From assembly GCA_944386475.1 (NCBI GenBank), contig CALXBH010000042.1, forward strand, positions 1-59,235: DNA of 59,235 nucleotides, in the 5' to 3' direction. Made by a program: the position numbers and the translations under genes. Numbering within the stretch: the first letter of the stretch is position 1; each line of letters begins with the position of its first letter. Of the stretch, positions 16,147 through 23,632 are shown in pieces. This DNA comes from an uncultured Clostridia bacterium. Lineage in GTDB: Bacteria > Bacillota > Clostridia > Oscillospirales > Ruminococcaceae. The notes beneath the pieces were generated by a model. It saw only the letters and a program-made list of their open reading frames with translations. It did not search any database and had not been told where the DNA came from.

Positions 16147-16256
16147 GTCGTTGGGTATCCATAATAGATGCATCAATGAGGATAGAAATATTTAATTGGA
16201 CAAGGTAGATGCTTACAAGCAAGAGGGCTGCAGAAATCTGCGGCCCTCTTGCTATT
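16147..16256 (+). ncRNA. Candidate small RNA (about 105-110 nt)
   Basis: The stretch from the expected start of the orphan promoter to the hairpin at 16219-16252 contains no ribosome site or ORF. The hairpin is a 16-bp stem (GCAAGAGGGCTGCAGA with its partner, one G-U). The tail TATTATCG is a poor U-tract, which lowers confidence. No known RNA family was recognised. Confidence 0.35.
16219..16252 (+). terminator. Strong hairpin ending the orphan unit
   Basis: GCAAGAGGGCTGCAGA pairs with TCTGCGGCCCTCTTGC through 16 bp around two bases, or with a slightly opened loop. It isolates the glycosidase gene from upstream transcription. Confidence 0.55.
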
Positions 16257-16323
16257 ATCGTACTAAGCTGTACGCCTTTTGGATTACGCCTGGGAATGCG
16301 TTTCACTCGCCCTGATTTTTTTG

Positions 16324-16352
16324 TTTACTTCCTGCCGGTGGTATGGTAAAAT
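16324..16352 (+). promoter_or_regulatory. Possible promoter of the glycosidase gene
   Basis: TTTACT (16324-16329), a 17-bp spacer and TAAAAT (16347-16352), about 65 nt before the gene's ribosome site. Confidence 0.45.
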
Positions 16353-16422
16353 CAGGGCAGCGGGGATGAGAAACCCGTTTGTTTTTTCATCAAAAATTAG
16401 GCCTGTACAGGAGGCGTTTTTT

Positions 16423-19026
16423 ATGGATCAGCGGCTAAACGAATGTTTACAAAATAAAGAGGGCAGCTATATCCTGCCCTTCTTTTGGCAGCACGGCGAA
16501 AGCCACGAGGTTTTGTTAGAAGAAATCGAAGCGATTCAAAACAGCCATGTCCGGGAATTCTGCGTGGAAAGCCGGGTGCACGAGCGTTTTTGCGAGGAAG
16601 CCTGGTGGGAGGACTTCGGCTTTATCCTGGAAGAAGCAAAAAAACGGGATATGAAGGTGTGGCTTTTAGACGATAAGAAGTTCCCCACCGGCTATGCCAA
16701 CGGGGCGATGGCGGGATATCCCAAGCTTCGCAAGCGGGGGATCCGGGAGGTGCATGTGGACGTGCTGGGGCCCATTGAGCAGGCGGCAATCCCCGCGTAT
16801 GGCCGCTACCGCCGGTCGGAGGAAACCCTCATCGGCGTTTACGCCTACCGCCGGTCGGAGGAAGGAGACGACGGCGTAACCGGCGATCCGGTGGAGCTCA
16901 CCGGCCTTATCCACGATGATTTTATCTTCTGGGATATCCCGGAAGGGGTGTGGCGGGTATTTTTTGTCATCGACACCGACGCCGGCCCGGATATGTGGCG
17001 GGACTATATCGATATGCTGTCTAAAGAGTCCTGCGAGCTGATGCTCAAAGCGGTGTATGAGCCTCATTATGAGCATTTTGCCCCTTATTTCGGCAACACC
17101 TTCCAGGGCTTTTTCTCGGATGAGCCCTGCTTTGCCAACGATTTGGGCCACTATTATTCCAAGCTGGGCACGCCGGGGATCATCTTCCCCTGGAAAGAGG
17201 AGCTTATAAGTGCGCTTGCGGAACAGATGGGGACTTCGGCGGCCAGCCTTTGCGAGCTGCTGCCGGCGCTGTGGTTTGATTTAGGGGAAAAGACCTCCCA
17301 TCTGCGGCAGGTGTATATGGATACCATCACCAAGCTTTACAGCGAAAATTTCTGCTGGATGCTGGGGGATTGGTGCCGGGAGCATCATGTCCAGTATATC
17401 GGCCATGTGATCGAGGATATGAACGCCCACATGCGCACCGGGTATGGGTCGGGACATTATTTCCGCGCTCTGGACGGCCAGGACATGGCCGGTATCGATA
17501 TCGTTTTGAATCAGCTGGTGCCCGGCCTCAGTGAAGTCGTCCACACCGGCTACATCGCCGGCGGGAAGATTGATCCGGAATTTTTCACCTATACCTTAGC
17601 AAAAATGGCTGCTTCCCACAGCCATTTGCAGCCGTTAAAGCAGGGCCGGGCTATGTGCGAGATCTTCGGGGCTTTCGGCTGGGCGGAGGGACTGCCCATG
17701 ATGAAGCATATGGCTGACCATATGCTGGTAAACGGAGTGAATCATTTTGTCCCCCACGCCTTTAGCCCCAAATTCCCGGATCCCGACTCGCCGCCGCATT
17801 TTTACAGCCGGGGCCAAAACCCCCAGTATCCGCTGTTTGGGGAACTGATGGGCTATATGCAGCGGGTGAGCCATATGCTCACCGGCGGCGTCCACAAAGC
17901 CAGCGCCGCGGTGCTTTATAACGCCGAGGCGGAATGGGCCGGCGGGGAGTATATGCTGTTCCAAAAGCCCTGCAAGACGCTGACGAGGGGGCTTATCGAT
18001 TTTGACATCCTCCATGAGGATCTTTTGTACCGGGAGGATAGCACCGTCCGGGATGGAAAACTTCTGGTAGGGGAGGAGTCCTTCGGGGCGCTGATCGTCC
18101 CCTACAGCGAATACCTTCCTTACCGGCTGATCGCCCGGATGGCGGAGCTGGCCGGGCAGGGGCTTCCTGTGTGGTTTGTAGACGGGTTGTGCGCTCGCTC
18201 CTCGGAAGGGGAGGATGTCCGGCAGTTTGATTCGCTGTTTAAGGTGGTTTCCCTGGCCCAGCTGCCCCAGCGCCTGCGGCAGGAGGGCGTGTTTGAGCTG
18301 GAGGCTGAAACTCCCTGCCCCGACCTGCGGTTTTACCACATCCGCCGGGAACAAAGCGACATCTACATGTTTTACAATCAAAACCAGGGAAAAGCGGTGG
18401 ACACCCGGTTAAAGCTCGCGTGCGACGGTGATTTTGTGTGGTATGACGCCTTTGCCAACAAAGCCTTTGCCGGCAAGCTGGAGGACGGTCTGCTCCCCTT
18501 GTATCTGGCTCCCGGCAACAGCTGCATCGCCGTGTTCGGCGCGGATGTGGAGCAAGGAGAGCTGTCATCTGCTCCGGCGTGGTTTCAAAAGCCGGGAAGC
18601 CGGCAAACCTTGGATGACATAAGATTCTCCATTTCTCTTTGCCCGGCGGGCGAAAAAAGCTTTACCCTTTACCGGGAAAATGCAGCTCCCTTTAACCTCA
18701 CTTCTCCTGAGGGGAACACCCGTTTTTGCGGCACTGTTCGCTATGAAACCGCCTTGCCGGTGGAGAAGCCCAATGGCCGGCTGCTACTGGATCTCGGGGT
18801 TGTGGGGGATACCGCCCAGGTATGGGTTAACGGTATAAACTGCGGCACCCGCATCCAGGCGCCGTATAGGTTTGATATCTCCCAGGGAGTCAAGCCGGGA
18901 GAAAACAGCCTTGTCATCCAGGTCGTGAACAACCGGGGATACTTAGAGCGGGACAGCTGCTCCCAATTTTTGGCCTTTGCTCCCTCCGGGCTGGTAGGGC
19001 CGGTATCGTTGATTGGCGAGGAATAA
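16423..19026 (+). CDS. Glycoside hydrolase, GH106-like (alpha-L-rhamnosidase-like)
   Basis: An 867-residue predicted cytoplasmic glycosidase with no signal peptide. The N-terminal part (LPFFWQHGESHEVLLEEI, then VWLLDDKKFPTGYANG) and GFFSDEP at residues 229-235 resemble the (beta/alpha)8 domain of GH106-related enzymes. The C-terminal ~100 residues (VWVNGINCG, PYRFDISQGVKPGENSLVIQV) form a beta-sandwich galactose-binding-like domain typical of such proteins. The likely substrate is a plant- or host-derived oligosaccharide, but rhamnosidase activity is not proven. ATG 16423 follows CAGGAGG; an in-frame extension to 16279 crosses the promoter and is rejected. It stands alone beside the repeat region. 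Confidence 0.75.
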   Translation: MDQRLNECLQNKEGSYILPFFWQHGESHEVLLEEIEAIQNSHVREFCVESRVHERFCEEAWWEDFGFILEEAKKRDMKVWLLDDKKFPTGYANGAMAGYPKLRKRGIREVHVDVLGPIEQAAIPAYGRYRRSEETLIGVYAYRRSEEGDDGVTGDPVELTGLIHDDFIFWDIPEGVWRVFFVIDTDAGPDMWRDYIDMLSKESCELMLKAVYEPHYEHFAPYFGNTFQGFFSDEPCFANDLGHYYSKLGTPGIIFPWKEELISALAEQMGTSAASLCELLPALWFDLGEKTSHLRQVYMDTITKLYSENFCWMLGDWCREHHVQYIGHVIEDMNAHMRTGYGSGHYFRALDGQDMAGIDIVLNQLVPGLSEVVHTGYIAGGKIDPEFFTYTLAKMAASHSHLQPLKQGRAMCEIFGAFGWAEGLPMMKHMADHMLVNGVNHFVPHAFSPKFPDPDSPPHFYSRGQNPQYPLFGELMGYMQRVSHMLTGGVHKASAAVLYNAEAEWAGGEYMLFQKPCKTLTRGLIDFDILHEDLLYREDSTVRDGKLLVGEESFGALIVPYSEYLPYRLIARMAELAGQGLPVWFVDGLCARSSEGEDVRQFDSLFKVVSLAQLPQRLRQEGVFELEAETPCPDLRFYHIRREQSDIYMFYNQNQGKAVDTRLKLACDGDFVWYDAFANKAFAGKLEDGLLPLYLAPGNSCIAVFGADVEQGELSSAPAWFQKPGSRQTLDDIRFSISLCPAGEKSFTLYRENAAPFNLTSPEGNTRFCGTVRYETALPVEKPNGRLLLDLGVVGDTAQVWVNGINCGTRIQAPYRFDISQGVKPGENSLVIQVVNNRGYLERDSCSQFLAFAPSGLVGPVSLIGEE

Positions 19027-19124
19027 AAAGCGGATTTTCCGGTGAAATAAGAGCATAAATGATTGGTGCGGAATATAGTAAAGGAAAAGTATAAGCCCTT
19101 GGGGCGGAAAGAAGGCGGCAGCAG

Positions 19125-19832
19125 ATGAAACGGAAATTTGGCGCGCTGATTATCGGCATTCTCCTTTTGGTCATCGGCGGGGGCTATTTGGGTGCGGCGT
19201 TCGGCCTGTGGCCCATGAGCATCTTTTTTGACGGCTGGTGGGCGGTGGTAATCATGATCGTGGGCGTCTACCTGATGATCACAAGCCGTCCCGACTGGTT
19301 TAATGTGGCGCTGATTCTGGTGGGGCTGTACCTTCTGGCCAGAGAGCAGCAGTGGCTGACAGTGGTGGACGACGAAAAGCTGTTTTTCGGCGCGGCCCTT
19401 TTGTATGTGGGAATTCTGTTTTTGATCCACTTTATCCGCAAGCCTAAAGCGCCGGGCGCGCCAAAGGCGCCCGGGTTTACCGCAAGCGGCCAGCCGGACT
19501 TTGATGACTATCCCACCTATACCGCTATCATGTCGGGGGTGGAGCAGCAAAACGCCAGTTCTCATTTAAAGGGCGCAAAGCTCACCGCAGTAATGGGCGG
19601 GATTGATCTGGACTTCCGGCAGGCCCAGGTGCAGGAGGATATCACCATCTATGTGACGGCAATCATGGGCGGGGCGAACATCTATGCTCCGCAAAACTGC
19701 AAGATCGCTGTGCGCGCCAGCAATTTTTTAGGCGGGACGGACAATCACGCCCTCTCTTTGCCGCCGGACGCGATCGCTCCCACCGTGACCTTTGTATGCA
19801 CCGCGATCATGGGCGGAATCGATATTTATTAA
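19125..19832 (+). CDS. LiaF/LiaI-like membrane protein
   Basis: A 235-residue protein. Residues 1-105 hold about four membrane segments with short turns (FGALIIGILLLVIGGGYLG onward), as in the LiaI-LiaF-like transmembrane domain. After a PKAPGAPKAPG linker, residues ~140-235 form the beta-rich LiaF C-terminal domain, with the repeated motif TAVMGGIDLDF, TAIMGGANIY, TAIMGGIDIY. In Firmicutes such proteins modulate cell-envelope stress two-component systems; no kinase or regulator gene is next to it here, so its partner is unknown. It starts at ATG 19125 after a G-rich site and ends at a strong palindromic terminator. Confidence 0.82.
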   Translation: MKRKFGALIIGILLLVIGGGYLGAAFGLWPMSIFFDGWWAVVIMIVGVYLMITSRPDWFNVALILVGLYLLAREQQWLTVVDDEKLFFGAALLYVGILFLIHFIRKPKAPGAPKAPGFTASGQPDFDDYPTYTAIMSGVEQQNASSHLKGAKLTAVMGGIDLDFRQAQVQEDITIYVTAIMGGANIYAPQNCKIAVRASNFLGGTDNHALSLPPDAIAPTVTFVCTAIMGGIDIY

Positions 19833-19845
19833 CGGCAAATTTTTA

Positions 19846-19881
19846 CAAGGGACTGCTGCAAAATTTTGCAGCAGTCTCTTG
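19846..19881 (+). terminator. Palindromic terminator after the LiaF-like gene
   Basis: CAAGGGACTGCTGCAAAA is followed at once by its near-perfect complement (one G-U), giving a long hairpin that ends in TCTCTTGCTC. Confidence 0.75.
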
Positions 19882-19944
19882 CTCGGCGTATAGATAGGCG
19901 CGGCAGGGCACACACTCTTGTGTGAGCCGTTTTGGGCGGCTAAC

Positions 19945-19973
19945 TTGACTTTTTGTCCGGGGCTGGATACAAT
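19945..19973 (+). promoter_or_regulatory. Promoter of the topoisomerase operon
   Basis: TTGACT (19945-19950), a 17-bp spacer and TACAAT (19968-19973), about 70 nt before the subunit B gene. Confidence 0.8.
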
Positions 19974-20041
19974 AAATACATATTGTGGAAAAATTATTTT
20001 TTGATGCAAGATATGGTTCTTTGTAAGAAGGAGCGGCGTTC

Positions 20042-22027
20042 ATGGCGAAAAAAACAGCAAAAGAATACGGCAATGAGAGTATATCCATGCTTAAAGGCGC
20101 GGACCGGGTGCGAAAACGCCCGGCGGTTATCTTTGGCTCCGACGGGCTGGAGGGATGCGAACATTCGGTGTTCGAGATCCTTTCCAACTCCATCGACGAG
20201 GCCAGGGAGGGCTTTGGAAAACGGATTGTCGTCACCCAGTATGCCGACCGCTCCATTCAGGTGGAGGACTTTGGCCGGGGCATCCCGGTAGATTTTAACA
20301 ACAAAGAGCAGCGGTACAACTGGGAGCTGGTGTTCTGCGAGCTGTACGCCGGCGGCAAGTACGGCAACAACGAAGGAGAAAGCTACGAGTTCTCTCTGGG
20401 GCTTAATGGCTTAGGCCTCTGTGCCACCCAGTATTCCTCGGAATATATGGATGTGGAGATTTATAACGGCGAATATAAATATAACCTCCGGTTTGAAAAA
20501 GGGGAGAACGTGGGCGGCCTTCAAAAGGAGGCTTCTTCCCGCAAGCAGACGGGGACCAAGATCCGCTGGAAACCCGATCTGGACGTGTTTACCGACATTG
20601 ATATTCCCGAGGAGTATTTCTTAGATGTGCTCAAGCGCCAGGCGGTGGTCAACAAGGGGCTTGTGTTTGAATACCGGCGGCAGAACGGGAATTCCTTTGA
20701 CAAAAAGGAGTTTGTGTATGAAGACGGCATCACCGACTATGTAAAAGAAATCGTCGGGGAAGAGGCCATGACTCCGGTGCAGTACTGGGAGTGCGAGCGC
20801 CGGGGCCGGGACCGGGAGGACAAGCCGGAATATAAAGTGAAGCTGTCGGTGGCGATGGCCTTTTCCAACCGGGTCAAGCAGCAGGAGTATTACCACAATT
20901 CTAGTTTCCTGGAGCACGGCGGCTCTCCCGAGCGGGCGGTGCGCCAGGCCTTTGTCTCCCAGATTGATTCCTATTTAAAGCAAAACGGCAAGTACCTGAA
21001 AAACGAGGGCAAGATCACTTTTGTGGATATCGAGGACTGCCTGGTGCTGGTGTCCTCCAGCTTTTCCACCCAGACCTCCTATGAAAACCAGACCAAAAAG
21101 GCCATCACCAACAAGTTTGTGTACGAGGCCATGACCGACTTTTTAAAGCACCAGCTGGAGATCTATTTTATCGAAAACCCCGACGACGCCACCCGGATCT
21201 GCGAACAGGTCTTGGTTAACAAGCGCAGCCGGGAAAATGCGGAAAAAACAAGGCTCAATTTAAAGAAAAAGCTGGCGGGTTCTATCGACCTGTCCAACCG
21301 GGTGCAGAAGTTTGTGGACTGCCGCACCAAGGATTTATCCCGCCGGGAAATTTATATCGTGGAGGGCGATTCCGCTCTGGGCGCCTGCAAGCTGGGCCGG
21401 GACGCGGAGTTTCAGGCCATCATCCCGGTGCGGGGGAAGATTTTAAACTGCCTGAAAGCGGAATACGACAAGATCTTTAAAAACGACATTATCACCGACA
21501 TCATCAAGGTATTGGGCTGCGGGGTAGAGGTCAAAAGCAAGGCCAACAAGGAGCTTTCCTCCTTTGACCTAAACGGCCTGCGCTGGAACAAGGTGGTTAT
21601 CTGCACCGATGCGGACGTGGACGGCTTCCAGATCCGGACGCTCATCCTCACCATGCTCTACCGGCTGACGCCCACGCTGATCGAACAGGGGTATGTATAT
21701 ATTGCGGAATCCCCCTTGTTTGAGATTAACACCAAGGATCAGACCTATTTTGCCTACACCGAAAAAGAAAAACAGGATATCTTGGACCGGCTGGGAAAAA
21801 CAAAGTACACCATCCAGCGCTCCAAGGGACTGGGCGAAAACGAGCCGGACATGATGTGGCTGACCACCATGAACCCGGAGACCCGGCGGTTAATCCGGGT
21901 GTCTCCCGACGACGCAGAGGCCACCTCCCATATGTTTGACATGCTGCTGGGGGACGACTTGCAGGGACGCAAGGATTATATTGCGGAATATGGCTATGAA
22001 TATCTGGATTTAGCGGATATTTCATAA
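20042..22027 (+). CDS. Type IIA DNA topoisomerase subunit B (ParE/GyrB-like, divergent clostridial type)
   Basis: A 661-residue ATPase/TOPRIM subunit. The GHKL domain shows EILSNSIDEA (catalytic Glu45, Asn49), VEDFGRGIP (76-82) and GLNGLG (120-125). The transducer has the QTK loop at 350-352. TOPRIM shows VEGDSALGACKLGRD (from 440), PVRGKILN and the metal triad TDADVDG at 522-528; the end has KGLGENEPD. Several of these differ from classical GyrB/ParE (EVVDNS, GLHGVG, EGDSAGG), so this is a separate branch, probably working with the subunit A gene at 23633. It would relax or decatenate DNA. ATG 20042 follows AAGGAGCGG. Confidence 0.92.
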   Translation: MAKKTAKEYGNESISMLKGADRVRKRPAVIFGSDGLEGCEHSVFEILSNSIDEAREGFGKRIVVTQYADRSIQVEDFGRGIPVDFNNKEQRYNWELVFCELYAGGKYGNNEGESYEFSLGLNGLGLCATQYSSEYMDVEIYNGEYKYNLRFEKGENVGGLQKEASSRKQTGTKIRWKPDLDVFTDIDIPEEYFLDVLKRQAVVNKGLVFEYRRQNGNSFDKKEFVYEDGITDYVKEIVGEEAMTPVQYWECERRGRDREDKPEYKVKLSVAMAFSNRVKQQEYYHNSSFLEHGGSPERAVRQAFVSQIDSYLKQNGKYLKNEGKITFVDIEDCLVLVSSSFSTQTSYENQTKKAITNKFVYEAMTDFLKHQLEIYFIENPDDATRICEQVLVNKRSRENAEKTRLNLKKKLAGSIDLSNRVQKFVDCRTKDLSRREIYIVEGDSALGACKLGRDAEFQAIIPVRGKILNCLKAEYDKIFKNDIITDIIKVLGCGVEVKSKANKELSSFDLNGLRWNKVVICTDADVDGFQIRTLILTMLYRLTPTLIEQGYVYIAESPLFEINTKDQTYFAYTEKEKQDILDRLGKTKYTIQRSKGLGENEPDMMWLTTMNPETRRLIRVSPDDAEATSHMFDMLLGDDLQGRKDYIAEYGYEYLDLADIS

Positions 22028-22064
22028 ATTTTCAAAGGGGATTTGACAACAGGAGGAGAGGAAT

Positions 22065-23573
22065 TTGGGAAAGACAACAGTAACGGATAAGCTTAAAGGA
22101 ATAAAAAATACCCTTCAAACCGTTTACAGCAACCATCCGCTGATCTGCCAGGTGGTTATCGGGATCATCCTGATGCTGCCGATTTTGATCGCGTCGCTGT
22201 ACACCCACCCCTGGTGGGACGACTATATTTACACAACGCCCGGCTATTTGCAGTTCCAGCAGGATCACAGTTTTTTAGGCGCTATCAAAAACGCGGCGGC
22301 CATATCCTATGACAAGTATGTGAATAATTCCGGGGTGTTTGCCCATCATTTTATCGCGGCGATGTTCCCGCTGTTTATGGGCTACGGCTGGTATAAGGTG
22401 GGGATGCTTTTATCCAACCTGTTTTTCATCTTCTCGGTGTATTTTCTGGCGGTGACCATCGGCGACCGGGCACTAAAAATCCCCCGGCGGGTGTCGGCTT
22501 TGGCCGGTACGCTGATTCTTGTCATTACCAGCTACTTTATGCAGACGCCTCACGAGTTTTTCTTTTGGATGTCCGGCGCCTGCAACTATACCATCATCGT
22601 TAGCTTTTTAGCCTGCGGTGCGGCGCTTATCATCCGCGCCTGCACCCGCAAGCCGGGAGCTATCCGCTGGCTGTATGTGGCGCTGGCATCGCTGCTGGCG
22701 TTTACTATTGGGGGCTGCAACCAGTCTACGGCAATGCTGGCATTTATGCTGGAAGTGTTCGCCATGATTTTGGTGTTTTGGCGTTCCAAAAGCCGGTTTC
22801 CGGCCATGGCGGTTTTAATCACTTCGTTTTTTGGAATGCTAGGATTTATCTTAAACGTATTTTCTTCCGGCAACCAGGACCGCCTGTCCGGCTATGAGCA
22901 GATGGCGCCGCTGGCCGCCGTTTGGGAGTCGCTGATAAGCATGCTGGAAAAGGTGCTGGAATGGAGCCAGGGAGTCCCCTTAATCGCTGGGCTGGCGCTG
23001 GTACCGGTATTTTTAAAGCTCACCGAAAAAATGGAGTTTCGGTTTTCCCACCCTTTCCTGATTTTGTTTTTCAGCTTCTGCGTGATGGCGTCCCAGTATA
23101 CGCCGCCGTTGTACGCCATGCAGGAACTGGGCCCCGGCCGGATTACCGACTGCGTGTACTATAGCTATCTTTGGTGGCTGTTTGGGAATCTGTTTTATCT
23201 GTGCGGCTTTTATACCCACCGCTTCCAGCGGGGGATGGAGACAGGGCGCATCAAACGGCTGTATCCGGCGGTACTGGCTGTATTAGCCTTGGTGATCGTA
23301 AGTCCCGGAGCGGTGAAGGAATCCACTGCGGTCACCTGCGTCAGCCAGTTTTTAACCGGGGAAATCCAGACCTATGACAAAGAGATGACCGCCATTCATG
23401 AGGCGTTAGAAAATACCGAAGGGGATACCGTTGTGGTAAACGATTTAACGGCGGACCCGATTATCCGGGCTGGATCTTTTAGTTCTAATTCCAACAGCAT
23501 CATCAACCGGACGGCGGCGGAATATCACGGCAAGGAAAAGCTCATCGTCAAAAAAGCGGCGGAGGATGATTGA
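22065..23573 (+). CDS. Multi-pass membrane protein, DUF6056-like (possible GT-C-type fold)
   Basis: A 502-residue protein with about ten to eleven hydrophobic segments, and an early periplasm-side motif HPWWDDYIYTTPGY shared with DUF6056/GT-C-like proteins, where acidic pairs of this kind take part in lipid-linked sugar transfer. The last ~80 residues are soluble (IHEALENTEGDTVVVNDLTAD). The start is TTG 22065 after AGGAGGAG. It sits between the two topoisomerase subunit genes, 37 nt after the first and 59 nt before the second, on the same strand. Its function and reason for this position are unknown. Confidence 0.72.
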   Translation: MGKTTVTDKLKGIKNTLQTVYSNHPLICQVVIGIILMLPILIASLYTHPWWDDYIYTTPGYLQFQQDHSFLGAIKNAAAISYDKYVNNSGVFAHHFIAAMFPLFMGYGWYKVGMLLSNLFFIFSVYFLAVTIGDRALKIPRRVSALAGTLILVITSYFMQTPHEFFFWMSGACNYTIIVSFLACGAALIIRACTRKPGAIRWLYVALASLLAFTIGGCNQSTAMLAFMLEVFAMILVFWRSKSRFPAMAVLITSFFGMLGFILNVFSSGNQDRLSGYEQMAPLAAVWESLISMLEKVLEWSQGVPLIAGLALVPVFLKLTEKMEFRFSHPFLILFFSFCVMASQYTPPLYAMQELGPGRITDCVYYSYLWWLFGNLFYLCGFYTHRFQRGMETGRIKRLYPAVLAVLALVIVSPGAVKESTAVTCVSQFLTGEIQTYDKEMTAIHEALENTEGDTVVVNDLTADPIIRAGSFSSNSNSIINRTAAEYHGKEKLIVKKAAEDD

Positions 23574-23632
23574 CACAGCGTTTTTACATAGCATAAACTT
23601 TACAGTTAACCTTTAGAAAGGCACGGGAACAG

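Larger units (their letters stand above)
15353..16422. other. Gene-free region of about 1.07 kb
   Basis: No credible protein gene on either strand. From left to right it holds 90 nt of plain sequence, a second terminator (15445), a block of CRISPR-like repeats (15538-15973), an AT-rich stretch (about 15995-16110), a promoter-hairpin unit (16112-16252), and the promoter region of the glycosidase gene. The AT-rich stretch lies on the side where a leader would be if the repeats are read on the minus strand. Confidence 0.75.

Noticed and set aside
16175-16190. Another CRISPR-like repeat (GAGGATAGAAAT)
   Set aside because: Only about 10 bases match the repeat end, in the opposite orientation, without the palindrome.
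16279-16422. N-terminal extension of the glycosidase
   Set aside because: It crosses the likely promoter and lacks a ribosome site; ATG 16423 has CAGGAGG.
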